Origin: Microbulbifer sp. A4B17
Lineage (GTDB): Bacteria; Pseudomonadota; Gammaproteobacteria; Pseudomonadales; Cellvibrionaceae
Direction of reading: 5' to 3'
DNA length: 64,000 bases
NCBI RefSeq assembly: GCF_003076275.1
Contig: NZ_CP029064.1
Coordinates: 2,428,501 to 2,492,500, forward strand
How positions within the stretch are numbered: position 1 is the stretch's first letter; each line of letters opens with the position of its first letter. The notes below the pieces were generated by a model. It was not told the origin of the DNA. It saw only the letters and a program-made list of their open reading frames with translations, and made no database searches. Of the stretch, positions 45,501-53,533 are shown one piece after another. The position numbers were made by a program, and so were the translations under genes.

Positions 45501-46105
45501 CCGATAGCCAGGTCAAGGTCCGTGGCCATCGCATAGAGCTGGGTGAAATCGAAACCGTATTTAATCGTCAGATGTTTGTGCAGCGCGCACTGGTGCTGGC
45601 CACAGAACAACAGCTGGTCGCAGCTGTTGTGCTCGCACCCGAATGCCCACCAACGTTTAATACTGATGAATTGCGCGAGTACCTTCGCCACCACCTGCCG
45701 TCTTATATGATCCCGGACTTCATTGTGGCTTTGCCGGAAATGCCCTTGAGTGCAAACGGCAAATTGGATCGCGCTTCAGTATTAAAACTCGTGAATGCGG
45801 TGGAAAAACCGCAACAGGATAAAGTGGGCGAGCTGGCGACAGATAACGAGCGCCTGGTAGCCCAGATTTGGCAGGAACTTCTCAACCTGCCAGTGATAAA
45901 CCGCGATCAAAATTTCTTTGAGTTGGGCGGCGATAGTTTATTGGCAACCCGGTTTATCGACCGCCTAAAACAGCAACACCGTTTGCTGCTTCCCCTCAGA
46001 CGTTTATTTGCCTCTCCGAGACTGGCAGATGTTGCCGGTGCCCTAAGTGCAATGGAACCGCTAGTGGATTTTGATCCCGATATGGTGGAAGTGGGCGTGA
46101 TATGA
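39482..46105 (+). CDS. NRPS 1: ArCP-Cy-A-PCP-Cy-A-PCP (PchE-like, two modules)
   Basis: 2207 residues from a TTG start; AAGGAG lies eight bases upstream and the start overlaps pchA by 23 bases. Domains: aryl carrier (Ser46 in LGLNSVQ); Cy1 with DMVAADAFS at 242-250; A1 with A3 near 696 and A10 Lys1046; PCP1 (Ser1104); Cy2 with DNLILDAFS at 1299-1307; A2 with A3 near 1759 and A10 Lys2094; PCP2 (Ser2152). Both A domains give the pocket residues D-L-Y-N-L-S-L-I-W, the cysteine code. Neither contains the MT-derived epimerase insert found in PchE and HMWP2: A8 runs straight into A10. A1 and A2 are very alike, so the second module probably arose by duplication. It should build salicyl-thiazoline-thiazoline on PCP2. 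Confidence 0.94.
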   Translation: MSPKPQNKSEPISPASLLKDLVCQAIDADINDINPQDDLIALGLNSVQIMRIVGQLRQKKIKVKFADLIAVPRLEAWLFLPQLAIGTEESTSEHLSVPGAFDEGAPFDLAPMQHAYWIGRDPNQYLGGVAAHFYHEFDGQDVVPDRLEQAVCSLFERHGMLRVQIHDDGRQQIPAEVSWPGLKVHDFRHQAAAEAEQSLIAVREQLSHRQLNISQGEVFDVQLSLLPAELKAGGTRLHINLDMVAADAFSLRVLLNDLAKLYLEPEQSLVPLNYSYPRYQADRSALHSKEERRAEKQQAKEHWQDRLADLPGAPQLPTAIGTESKDTRRVVRRHYSLSADQKNQLAEFASRHGITLSMTLAAALAEVLTVYSEESDFLLNLPLFDRESLHRDVNSLVGDFTSSILLAWQGSQSGTFVERAQRLQHNFRQDVAHGSYSGVEVLRDLSRQQGQTVFAPVVFTSALGLGELFGESVRSAFGDVNWIISQGPQVWLDVQVMELKGGLSVNWDAREAAFAPGVLDGMFAAFTQLLECLIGSPEFWAQPIPSLLPAEQKQQRQQVNSTAKPYQPHQLHEHFFSNAKNCPGAVALYWNGDQIRYGELAHSALAMAAYLQLQGVEPGDLVGILLPKGPEQIIAALGVLAAGAAYLPLGIDQPPLRRERVLKLAGAKLVIDNLSVLSGIAPLSRPVVGEAKDLAYTIFTSGSTGEPKGVEISHGSAWNTIADINARFSVNENDRVLAVSALDFDLSVYDIFGLLSAGGALVLVEEESRRDAERWHQLVCQHGVTVWNTVPALLDMLLTTGGNTPAGELRLVLNSGDWISLDLPERLKRVNPGCRFIALGGATEASIWSNNFEVKEVDSSWRSIPYGYPLANQQFRVVDALGRDCPNWVTGELWIGGAGVALGYRGAPGITSARFVTDEGERWYRTGDLGRYWLNGCLEFLGRADNQVKVRGHRIELGEIEAALTAHKGIAQAVALLTQRGVVAVVVLESKLSQGNINPEKCFVDLQQLQAPLNDLREFLTQRLTSAMLPSELCCLAEIPLTANGKIDRGGLQQFADESIAQHQAKQNPPQGKLEQQVAAVWRKFLDVADIARDDNFFALGGDSLLATRVVRDLRESGFEGVTLSKLFSQPSLADFAATLVQDPPENLQPNKGTTEIAATPWQSDKANRYATFEPTDVQRAYWLGRDPEFVLGGIGCHFYREYDVVDLDLERLESALNAMIDRHEMLRAVFDSEGRQRILADVPRFSIDVTEVDRDPASAFAQLRQECAEQVFEPSRWPLFDVRAVRCGRNTRLAIGLDNLILDAFSILLFYRELNILYQSPETHLPSIELSFRDYVRNVLPQTTAVFDSDLAEGPLAAAKTFWQHKLPELPPAPQLPIVREPASIERPHFVRHQQHIEKGTWQNLVARAAEQGITPSSLLLTAFAEVLSRWSSRPDLSLNLTLFDRREVHPDIYRVMGDFTSLTLVGYRPEAGDSWLVRAKKIQGEVGAALEHRDISSVSLMRELARRQSDAEATMPVVFTSALGIPGGTAAPENGPLREPIWALTQTPQVWLDHQVVEVEGGVFLNWDVVEALFPEGMCAEMFQAYIGLLQWAGDAEWDSTPPDLLPSAQRELRTQLEKRIAIDPTDNLSQRFFQQAKANPDNIALYWGGDNSLSYGVLAERALRIAAWLLESQVSPAEVVAVNLPKGPGQIAAVLGVLAAGAAYLPVGIDQPQARRGSMLRRAEVKVVLDQSAIQQAEQFAPIDEPIATEPEQLAYIIFTSGSTGEPKGVEISHGAAWNTIADINERFSVDENDRVLAISALDFDLSVYDIFGLLSVGGALVLIDEEDRRDAERWYQWVCHYGITIWNTVPALLDMLLTVGAGTPPGELRLVLNSGDWIGLDLPQRLKQVQPDCRFIALGGATEASIWSNSFEVVEVDPSWHSIPYGYPLANQKFRVMDTQGRDCPDWTTGELWIGGDGVAMGYRGAPELTEARFVTVDGERWYRTGDLGRYWPNGCLEFLGRADSQVKVRGHRIELGEIETVFNRQMFVQRALVLATEQQLVAAVVLAPECPPTFNTDELREYLRHHLPSYMIPDFIVALPEMPLSANGKLDRASVLKLVNAVEKPQQDKVGELATDNERLVAQIWQELLNLPVINRDQNFFELGGDSLLATRFIDRLKQQHRLLLPLRRLFASPRLADVAGALSAMEPLVDFDPDMVEVGVI

Positions 46106-46153
46106 GCTTGTTGGCAATTTTATTTTTCAGCGATTGGACGGAGTTTTAACCCC

Positions 46154-49100
46154 ATGACGGCTATGGAACTGATCGACGAATTACAAGGGCTTGGGGTGGA
46201 ACTCTGGACCGAGTCTGAACAACTGCGCTTTCGCGCGGCCAAAGGCCTGCTGTCGGAGCAGCACAAGCAGAGGCTGCGGGAACACAAGTTACAAATTATC
46301 GAAATACTGAGCGCTGCTCAAACAGCCGCTGGCAACGACCAGGACCTGGGAGTAGTGGTTGAGGCCGATAAAGATAATCGGCATGAACCTTTCCCTTTAA
46401 GCGATGTGCAGACCGCCTACCTGTTGGGTCGACAAAATGCATTTGGCTACGGCGGCGTTGCTTGTCACGGTTACCTGGAGCTGGAATACCCGGGATTAAA
46501 TCCAAAAGGTTTACAGGAAGCCTGGAACCAACTCATTGAACGTCACCCGATGTTGCGGGCGGTTATCGAGCAGGAGGGATACCAGCGGGTTCTCCCCCAA
46601 GTGCCGTACTACGAAATGAAAAGCCAGGACCTCACGGGTTTGGACGAGGACGCCCTGGAGCTTGCCCTGGAATCGGTGAGAGATGAACTGGGCCACCGCA
46701 ACTACACCATTGGTGAGTGGCCCATGTTCGAGCTGCGCCATAGCCGCACAGATAAGGGCCATATAGTGCATTTCTCTATGGATGCACTGATCGCAGACTG
46801 GGCCAGTGCAGGCATTTTATTTAATGAGCTCGATCTCCTGCTGTCTCACCCCGGTGCAGCCCTGCCGCCAATGGAAATTGATTTTCGTGATTACCTACTG
46901 GCCGAACGAAGTTTATTGGATAGCCAGGGTTACCAAAATGATCGTCGCTATTGGTTGGATCGCCTTGAGCAATTGCCCCCCGCACCTGAGTTACCGGTTT
47001 TGCCGCCTGCTTCAGAGGCGGAATCTGTACGTTTTAATCGCCACCACTACCGCATGGACACGGCGCATTGGCAGACACTGAAGCAGCGAGCCGGTACTGC
47101 CGGCTTAACCGCGTCGGTTGCCGTGCTGGCTGCCTACGGGGCGGTATTGCAGCGGTGGAGCCGCCAGCCATGCTTTAGCCTAAGTCTCACCTTATTGAAT
47201 CGACTGCCCTTACACCCTCAGGTTAACCAGCTGATTGGTGATTTTACTTCGGTCAGTGTATTGGCGATTGGTGATTCCAATGGAAAAACCTTTCGCGATT
47301 GGGCGGCTGGCATTGGCGAGCAGCTGTTCAGTGATATTGATCACCGCTTGTTCTCCGGTGTGGAAGTACTGCGGGAAATGTCCCGTGCGCGAGGACCCGA
47401 GGCCGCATTGATGCCGGTGGTATTTACAAGCGCTATTGGCCTGGGAGATACCGAAAAACCCGCTAGCGGTAGAAAGTCCGGCAGAGGAATTACCCAGACA
47501 CCGCAAGTCACCCTGGATTGCCAGGTGAGAGATGATGCCGAAGGTCTGGAAATTAACTGGGACGTGCGCCAGGGCGTTTTTCCATCGGGCTTGGTAGAGG
47601 ATATGTTCGCGGCCTTTACCGGCTTGTTGAATGAGCTTGCCGCTGGCGGCGACGGGCAATGGCTTGGCAAGTCTCCGGTTTCTTTACCCGAGTGGCAGCA
47701 ACAGGAAAGGCATCAGGTTAATCAAACCGATGGGCCTGTTCCTTCAGAGCTATTGCATCAGGGGGTATTTGCCCAGGCAGCGGCAACGCCGGAGGCTACT
47801 GCCATTATTGATAGCAATGGCAGTGTGAGCTATAGCGACCTGGCGAAAAAAGCGGCGGGTATCGCCAAATCGCTGAGGAAAGAAGGTTTCCAACTGGGTG
47901 GCCGCGTGGCCATTGCAATGCCGAAAGGTCGAGAGCAAATAGCGGCGACCCTCGGTGTGCTCCTGGCTGGTGGTATCTATTTGCCACTGGACGCGGCACA
48001 ACCGGAAATACGGCTCAATAAATTGTTGCTGAGTGCAGAGGCGGAATACGTCCTGACACTCAGCGACCTCGCCAGCCAAATTAAGTGGCCATCAGAAGTG
48101 CAGGTGATCAGTGTTGATACCCTGGCACCTGAAACTGAGATTCCGGTAGCCAGTAACGGTGACCCGGAGCAACTGGCTTATGTTATCTACACCTCCGGTT
48201 CTACCGGCGAGCCCAAAGGCGTAATGATTAATCATCGGGCCGCTTTAAATACGGTGATGGATATTAATCGCCGCTTCGAAGTGGGCACGGGCGATCGTAT
48301 TTTGGGCTTGGCCCAACTCAGTTTTGATTTGTCGGTCTACGATATTTTTGGCCCCTTGGCAGCCGGTGCGATTTTGGTGCTGCCCGATCCGGCCCGCGGT
48401 TCAGACCCTTCACATTGGGCGGAGGTCATGGATGAGCACCGGGTGACATTGTGGAACTCTGTCCCCGCGCAGTTGCAAATGCTGGCCACCTATTTGGATA
48501 CAGAGCCTCGGCCGTTGTCTGAATGGCGATTGGCAATGCTATCGGGAGACTGGATTCCGGTTACTTTACCGGAACATATCAGGCGCCATGTGCCCGCACT
48601 CGACTTGATCGGCATGGGTGGGGCTACAGAAGCTGCAATCTGGTCCAACTACCACCGTATTGAGCGAGTCGACCCTGCCTGGAGCAGTATTCCCTATGGC
48701 GTGCCGCTGACGAACCAGGGCTTCCGGGTGCTGGATAGCCAATTGCGCGATGCCCCTGTATGGGTGGCGGGTGAGCTGATGATTACTGGCCTGGGATTGG
48801 CCGATGGTTATCTCGGTGATGTGGCCCTCTCTGAACAGAAGTTCTTCTCTCATCCGGTGGATGGTCAGCGCCTCTACCGCACTGGCGATTTGGGCCGCTA
48901 TTTGCCCGGTGGTCAACTCGAATTCCTGGGCCGTGAAGACGGGCAGGTAAAAATTCGCGGACACCGTATCGAACTGGGAGAAGTGGAGTCTGCATTATTG
49001 GCCCACCCCTCAGTATCAACATCAGCGGCGGTGATTGAGAAGAAAGAGGGAGGCTCGCGAGCGGATTTAAATCTGTTGGGCTTTGTAGAAAGTCGTCGCA

Positions 49101-51739
49101 TGGATGATACCGAGCCGGCGGTTATCGATCCCGAGCTGGTAAATTCAGTGCGTCAGTTTGCGCACTACCAGGCCGGTGAGCCGGAATCTGTCAGTGTCGG
49201 CGACTATGTGCAGGCGCTTGAAGAAGCGGCCCTGTTGTCGATGCTTCACGGCTTGATGGGCCTGGGGGCATTTGCAGATTGCGAGCAGGGATACAGTGCA
49301 GAAGAAATTCTTTCACTAGCGGAAGTCCACGATAAGCATCACTGGCTGGTGCGTCGTTGGTTGGACCTTCTTGTTAATGCAAAGCTGCTCAGCTTATCCA
49401 CTATCAGCGCCGCTGCTGAGGAAAAATATACGCGTACCCAGGCAGTCGATATCTCTACTGTTGATGAAGCGTGGAAGCGCGTTGAGCAGGGAATTGAAAG
49501 CGGTTTTTGTAATCGGGAATTCCTGCAATATCACCGGGATCATGTCGAGTTATTACCCCAGTTACTAGCAAATCAACAAAACCCGTTTGAATTGTTGTTC
49601 CCCCAGGGCGACCAGCAGGTGGCTTTGTCCCTTTATCGGGATGACCTTATCGCCCGCTATAACAATGCTGCCGTTGCCGCATTAATTAACCGCATTGCCG
49701 CCCAGAGCGATAGAGGGTTAACGGTTCTTGAGTTGGGCGCTGGCACAGGGGCTACCAGTGCGTCGGTTATTCCCATGTTGGATGGATATGACGTTGACTA
49801 TCTATTTACCGACATGACTGCATTTTTCCTGACTGAGGCTCGCCGTCAATTTAAAGAATGGCCTTGGGTGCGGTTTGGATTAATGGATCTCAATACAGAC
49901 TATCGCGCCCAGGGTTTGGCACCCAATAGTGCAGATGTCATTTTATGTGCTGGGATGCTCAATAGTACCCGAGATCCAGAGGCGGCTATTGCCAGTGCTG
50001 TCGAATTGCTGGCGCCCGGGGGCTGGTTAATCCTGACTGAGCCAACGGTGGATCACGCCCATATCTTACTCACTCAGGGTTTTATGATGGACCCCGCTGG
50101 TGATGATCGCGCTTGTGGTGTGACCAAGTTCCTGTCTATCGAAAAATGGCAATCGCTGTTAAAAGCCCATGGTGCCGGCCAAGTGCTCTGCCTGCCGGAA
50201 GATGAGCATCCTTTGTCGGCTTTTGGTATGAACTTATTGGCCGCGCAGATGAAAACTGATCGGCAATATTTGAGTGCCGGGAAACTGCGGGACTTTTTAG
50301 CGAATAGATTGCCCGCGCATATGGTACCCACCCATTTACAAGTTCTCGACCAGCTGCCGCTCACCGCCAATGGCAAAGTCGATCGCAAAATGCTGGCCAG
50401 TTGGCGTCCTGCGAACGGAGACGCTCAAGAGGCTGCGCACTCAGAACAGATGGACCCTCTGGAAACGGCGCTTTGCAAACTCTGGGCTAATGCACTGGGC
50501 CTCGATAATGTGGGCCGACAGGACAGCTTTTTTGATCTCGGTGGTGACTCGCTGATTATGGCGCGGGTTGCAGGGCGCTTGTTGGAAGAGATTCCCGAGG
50601 CAAAATCGTTCACTTACGACGCCTTGTTGCGTCACATGCTCAATGGACCAACGGTTGCTGCATTGGCCAGAGCACTGAGAGTTGAGCCGGGTGCCGTTGC
50701 CGACGAGCAGGCAGACGCTGATAGCGACAACCTGGTGGCAACTACCCGCGAGGGCAGCAACTCCTTGATGGTGCCTTTCAGCTATAAAAGCGAGGGTAAA
50801 AGGGCATCTAAAGAAGAGGCGCCGGTGCGGATTATGTTCCATGCGGCCCTGGGTACCCTGGATTATTTCCAGCACCTGGGCAAAGCGCTTGCAGCCCAGG
50901 ATCTGGGCCCGGTCATTGGAATTGCTGTCGCCAATACAGAAACGTATCTGTCCATTGATGCCAAAGAATTAATCGAGCGCACCGCCGATGATTACGCCCA
51001 AAGAATCATCGATGAGGGCTATCAGCGTTGCCAGTTAATTGGCTACTGCCTGGGCGGTCTGCTGGCAACGGAAGTTTCGCGGAGATTGCTGGAGCGCGGT
51101 GTCGATGTGATTGACCTGAGCCTGATCGACAGTATCCCAATGTTTGTGGATACCGATGAAGAGCTGGCTTTCGAAGCGATTTTTGCCCCCAACCTGAATC
51201 TCGACCCGGTAAAAGCGGTATTTGGTGAGCATATCGAGAGCGAAGATATTTCCCGCGCGATCGAGACCTTAATGCAGAAACACAACGGTCGTGTTCCTGC
51301 CGGTGCAATGGCAGAACTCGATGGTGATGCCGGGCTTAAAGCGGTCGCCGAAGCCGTGCGGCAACGCTCACAACTCACCCAGGAACAGCGCCTGGCCGGT
51401 TATACCGAGATGGCCTCTGCCCAGGCGGGTGTGCCGGTTGAAGCAGCGATGATACCAGGGCTTTTCCGGGTGTGCCGACACAGTATGCGCGCCGCCTGTT
51501 TTGATCTGCCCCCCTATATTGGCGATATGACCTACTTGCGCTGCCAGGAAGAGCAATCCTTCGGTGTCACTGCCGGCGTAGGGCATATGGCTGCGCCTTA
51601 TTGGCAGGATGTTTGTCTGGGTGATTTTGAATTAATCGATGTTCCGGGCAATCACTTCAGCGTGATGGAGCCGCCGCAGGTTGCCACTGTCGTTGAGCAC
51701 TTGGCAAAACCCTTACAGCGCGGTAAAGCGGGCAAATAG
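46154..51739 (+). CDS. NRPS 2: docking-Cy-A(MT)-PCP-TE (PchF-like)
   Basis: 1861 residues; GGAG lies ten bases before the ATG. Residues 1-55 resemble a TubC-type docking domain (ELQGLGVELWTESEQLRFRA). Cy3 has DALIADWAS at 210-218. A3 has its A3 motif near 676 and A8 near 936, an inserted methyltransferase (LELGAGTGATS near 1195) and A10 Lys1408. PCP3 has Ser1466. The TE has GYCLGG at 1630-1635, with Cys1632 in place of the usual Ser, and His1834 in GNHFS. Pocket residues (D-L-Y-N-M-S-M-I-W) are cysteine-like. By analogy with PchF it adds and cyclises the third Cys, N-methylates the reduced ring and releases the product. Confidence 0.94.
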   Translation: MTAMELIDELQGLGVELWTESEQLRFRAAKGLLSEQHKQRLREHKLQIIEILSAAQTAAGNDQDLGVVVEADKDNRHEPFPLSDVQTAYLLGRQNAFGYGGVACHGYLELEYPGLNPKGLQEAWNQLIERHPMLRAVIEQEGYQRVLPQVPYYEMKSQDLTGLDEDALELALESVRDELGHRNYTIGEWPMFELRHSRTDKGHIVHFSMDALIADWASAGILFNELDLLLSHPGAALPPMEIDFRDYLLAERSLLDSQGYQNDRRYWLDRLEQLPPAPELPVLPPASEAESVRFNRHHYRMDTAHWQTLKQRAGTAGLTASVAVLAAYGAVLQRWSRQPCFSLSLTLLNRLPLHPQVNQLIGDFTSVSVLAIGDSNGKTFRDWAAGIGEQLFSDIDHRLFSGVEVLREMSRARGPEAALMPVVFTSAIGLGDTEKPASGRKSGRGITQTPQVTLDCQVRDDAEGLEINWDVRQGVFPSGLVEDMFAAFTGLLNELAAGGDGQWLGKSPVSLPEWQQQERHQVNQTDGPVPSELLHQGVFAQAAATPEATAIIDSNGSVSYSDLAKKAAGIAKSLRKEGFQLGGRVAIAMPKGREQIAATLGVLLAGGIYLPLDAAQPEIRLNKLLLSAEAEYVLTLSDLASQIKWPSEVQVISVDTLAPETEIPVASNGDPEQLAYVIYTSGSTGEPKGVMINHRAALNTVMDINRRFEVGTGDRILGLAQLSFDLSVYDIFGPLAAGAILVLPDPARGSDPSHWAEVMDEHRVTLWNSVPAQLQMLATYLDTEPRPLSEWRLAMLSGDWIPVTLPEHIRRHVPALDLIGMGGATEAAIWSNYHRIERVDPAWSSIPYGVPLTNQGFRVLDSQLRDAPVWVAGELMITGLGLADGYLGDVALSEQKFFSHPVDGQRLYRTGDLGRYLPGGQLEFLGREDGQVKIRGHRIELGEVESALLAHPSVSTSAAVIEKKEGGSRADLNLLGFVESRRMDDTEPAVIDPELVNSVRQFAHYQAGEPESVSVGDYVQALEEAALLSMLHGLMGLGAFADCEQGYSAEEILSLAEVHDKHHWLVRRWLDLLVNAKLLSLSTISAAAEEKYTRTQAVDISTVDEAWKRVEQGIESGFCNREFLQYHRDHVELLPQLLANQQNPFELLFPQGDQQVALSLYRDDLIARYNNAAVAALINRIAAQSDRGLTVLELGAGTGATSASVIPMLDGYDVDYLFTDMTAFFLTEARRQFKEWPWVRFGLMDLNTDYRAQGLAPNSADVILCAGMLNSTRDPEAAIASAVELLAPGGWLILTEPTVDHAHILLTQGFMMDPAGDDRACGVTKFLSIEKWQSLLKAHGAGQVLCLPEDEHPLSAFGMNLLAAQMKTDRQYLSAGKLRDFLANRLPAHMVPTHLQVLDQLPLTANGKVDRKMLASWRPANGDAQEAAHSEQMDPLETALCKLWANALGLDNVGRQDSFFDLGGDSLIMARVAGRLLEEIPEAKSFTYDALLRHMLNGPTVAALARALRVEPGAVADEQADADSDNLVATTREGSNSLMVPFSYKSEGKRASKEEAPVRIMFHAALGTLDYFQHLGKALAAQDLGPVIGIAVANTETYLSIDAKELIERTADDYAQRIIDEGYQRCQLIGYCLGGLLATEVSRRLLERGVDVIDLSLIDSIPMFVDTDEELAFEAIFAPNLNLDPVKAVFGEHIESEDISRAIETLMQKHNGRVPAGAMAELDGDAGLKAVAEAVRQRSQLTQEQRLAGYTEMASAQAGVPVEAAMIPGLFRVCRHSMRAACFDLPPYIGDMTYLRCQEEQSFGVTAGVGHMAAPYWQDVCLGDFELIDVPGNHFSVMEPPQVATVVEHLAKPLQRGKAGK

Positions 51740-53533
51740 ATGGCTGAGCACATTTCGCCAAAGTCCAACCTGCGGGAACTGATGCGTCCATTTCGTGGCC
51801 TCGTGTGGCTGGGGGTGGCGCTCGGTGCCTGTGGCGCGCTCACTTCACTGATTCCTTTTATCGGTATTGTTGAGCTGGCTCGCCTGTTCCTGGCGCCCGA
51901 TATCAGTGATATCGCCGATGCGATTATTCCCGTTGTATTCGCGATAGTTGCCGGGCTGGCGATGGGGTGGATCTGCACCGTGATCGGTTTGTGGTTAACC
52001 CATATTGCGGACCAGCGTATGCAGGCGGAATTGCGACGGGCCCTGGTGCGAAAATTGGGACAGGTGCCCCTGGGTTGGTACAGCGAACACACCTCCGGCG
52101 CGGTGCGCAAAGCGGTGCAAGACGACCTCGATGATCTTCACCATATGGTTGCGCATCACCAGGTGGAGTTGGCTGCAGCGTTTGTCCTGCCACTGGCGGG
52201 CCTGGGTTATTTAACCTGGCTCGACTGGCGCTTGGCCCTGTTGGCAGTACTGACCCTGCCAATTTATCTGCTGTCCTACGCCTGGATGATGCGTGGTTTC
52301 GGGGGAAAAATGCAGCAGCTGGATAAGGACTTTGCTCGGGTCAGTGCTGCGATTGTTGAATTTGTTCACGGTATTGCGGTGGTCAAGGTTTTCTCGCAAA
52401 CCGGCCGTGCCCACAAAAATTACCAACAGGCCGTCGAGGATTTCAGTCGCCGTTACACGGGCTGGGTGACACCGCTTGTCCGTTTGGAGGCTGTGACCTC
52501 TCTGGCCCTGTCTGTGCCAGTCATTATGTTGGTGAGTCTGGCCGGAGGCGCTTGGCTGGTGGTGCATACAGGCATTCAGCCGATTGATGTTCTCGCAACA
52601 ACGCTGATCGCCGTGATGATTCCCCAGACTATCCTGACCTTGAGCCAGGGGCTGACGGCCCAGCAAAAAGCCAAAGCGGCCGCAGGCAGGATCGATCAAT
52701 TATTGGAGGTTGCGCCCCTGGCTGTTACCTCTAAACCCAAAGAGCCCAAAGATGCAGGGCTGCTCTTTAAGCAGGTCAGCTTTGCCTATACCCAGGATCG
52801 GCCGGTATTAAGCGATATTACTTTGCGCTGTCACCCCGGCTCGATCACGGCTTTGGTGGGGAGTTCCGGTGTCGGGAAATCCACACTGGCCAAGCTGGTG
52901 CCCCGTTTTTATGACGTGACTCAGGGTGCTGTACTCCTGGGGGGCGTCGATGTCCGTGATATTGCTCCAGACAATTTATATCGACATGTGGGTTTTGTAC
53001 TTCAGGAGACCCAACTGTTGGCCGGCACTGTGGCAGATAACCTGCGCCTTGGGCGCCCGGATGCCAGTGACCAGGATTTGGAGGATGCGGCGCGCAGTGC
53101 CTGCATTCATGAACATATTTTAAGTTTCCCCCAAGGATACCAGGCGGTTATTGGCAAGGATGCCTTTTTTTCTGGTGGAGAAGCGCAGCGCCTAAGTATC
53201 GCGCGTACGCTTTTAGCAGATGCCCCTGTGTTGATTTTGGATGAAGCCACTGCCCATGCCGATCCGGAGTCCGAAGCGCAAATTCAGCAGGCGTTATCCT
53301 GCCTGGTGCGCAATCGCACGGTACTGGTGATTGCCCATAAGCTGCACACCATCACCGGAGTCGACCAGATTGCGGTCCTGGACGGCGGCCGCTTGGTTGA
53401 ATGCGGGAGTCACCGGCAATTGTTGGCTGAGGGCAAGCACTACGCGGAATTATGGCGTTTGTACAACAGTGCCGAACAGAGTGAAAAAGCAACGAGTGAT
53501 GAGGCTCACGTTACTAGCGGGGTCTCATCATGA
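51740..53533 (+). CDS. ABC half-transporter (YbtP/PchH-like)
   Basis: 597 residues; the ATG directly follows the NRPS 2 stop. N-terminal six-helix exporter-type membrane domain (residues about 20-310), then the ATPase: Walker A GSSGVGKST, Q-loop FVLQETQLL, signature FSGGEAQRLSIAR (Phe instead of the usual Leu), Walker B VLILDEATA and H-loop VIAHK. Pairs with the next gene. The homologous YbtP/YbtQ pair imports ferric yersiniabactin despite the exporter fold, and PchH/PchI are the pyochelin counterparts, so import or export of the siderophore is inferred. Confidence 0.92.
   Translation: MAEHISPKSNLRELMRPFRGLVWLGVALGACGALTSLIPFIGIVELARLFLAPDISDIADAIIPVVFAIVAGLAMGWICTVIGLWLTHIADQRMQAELRRALVRKLGQVPLGWYSEHTSGAVRKAVQDDLDDLHHMVAHHQVELAAAFVLPLAGLGYLTWLDWRLALLAVLTLPIYLLSYAWMMRGFGGKMQQLDKDFARVSAAIVEFVHGIAVVKVFSQTGRAHKNYQQAVEDFSRRYTGWVTPLVRLEAVTSLALSVPVIMLVSLAGGAWLVVHTGIQPIDVLATTLIAVMIPQTILTLSQGLTAQQKAKAAAGRIDQLLEVAPLAVTSKPKEPKDAGLLFKQVSFAYTQDRPVLSDITLRCHPGSITALVGSSGVGKSTLAKLVPRFYDVTQGAVLLGGVDVRDIAPDNLYRHVGFVLQETQLLAGTVADNLRLGRPDASDQDLEDAARSACIHEHILSFPQGYQAVIGKDAFFSGGEAQRLSIARTLLADAPVLILDEATAHADPESEAQIQQALSCLVRNRTVLVIAHKLHTITGVDQIAVLDGGRLVECGSHRQLLAEGKHYAELWRLYNSAEQSEKATSDEAHVTSGVSS

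Noticed and set aside
39482-51739. Polyketide synthase module as in yersiniabactin
   Set aside because: No KS, AT or KR motif is present; all extender modules are Cy-A-PCP.
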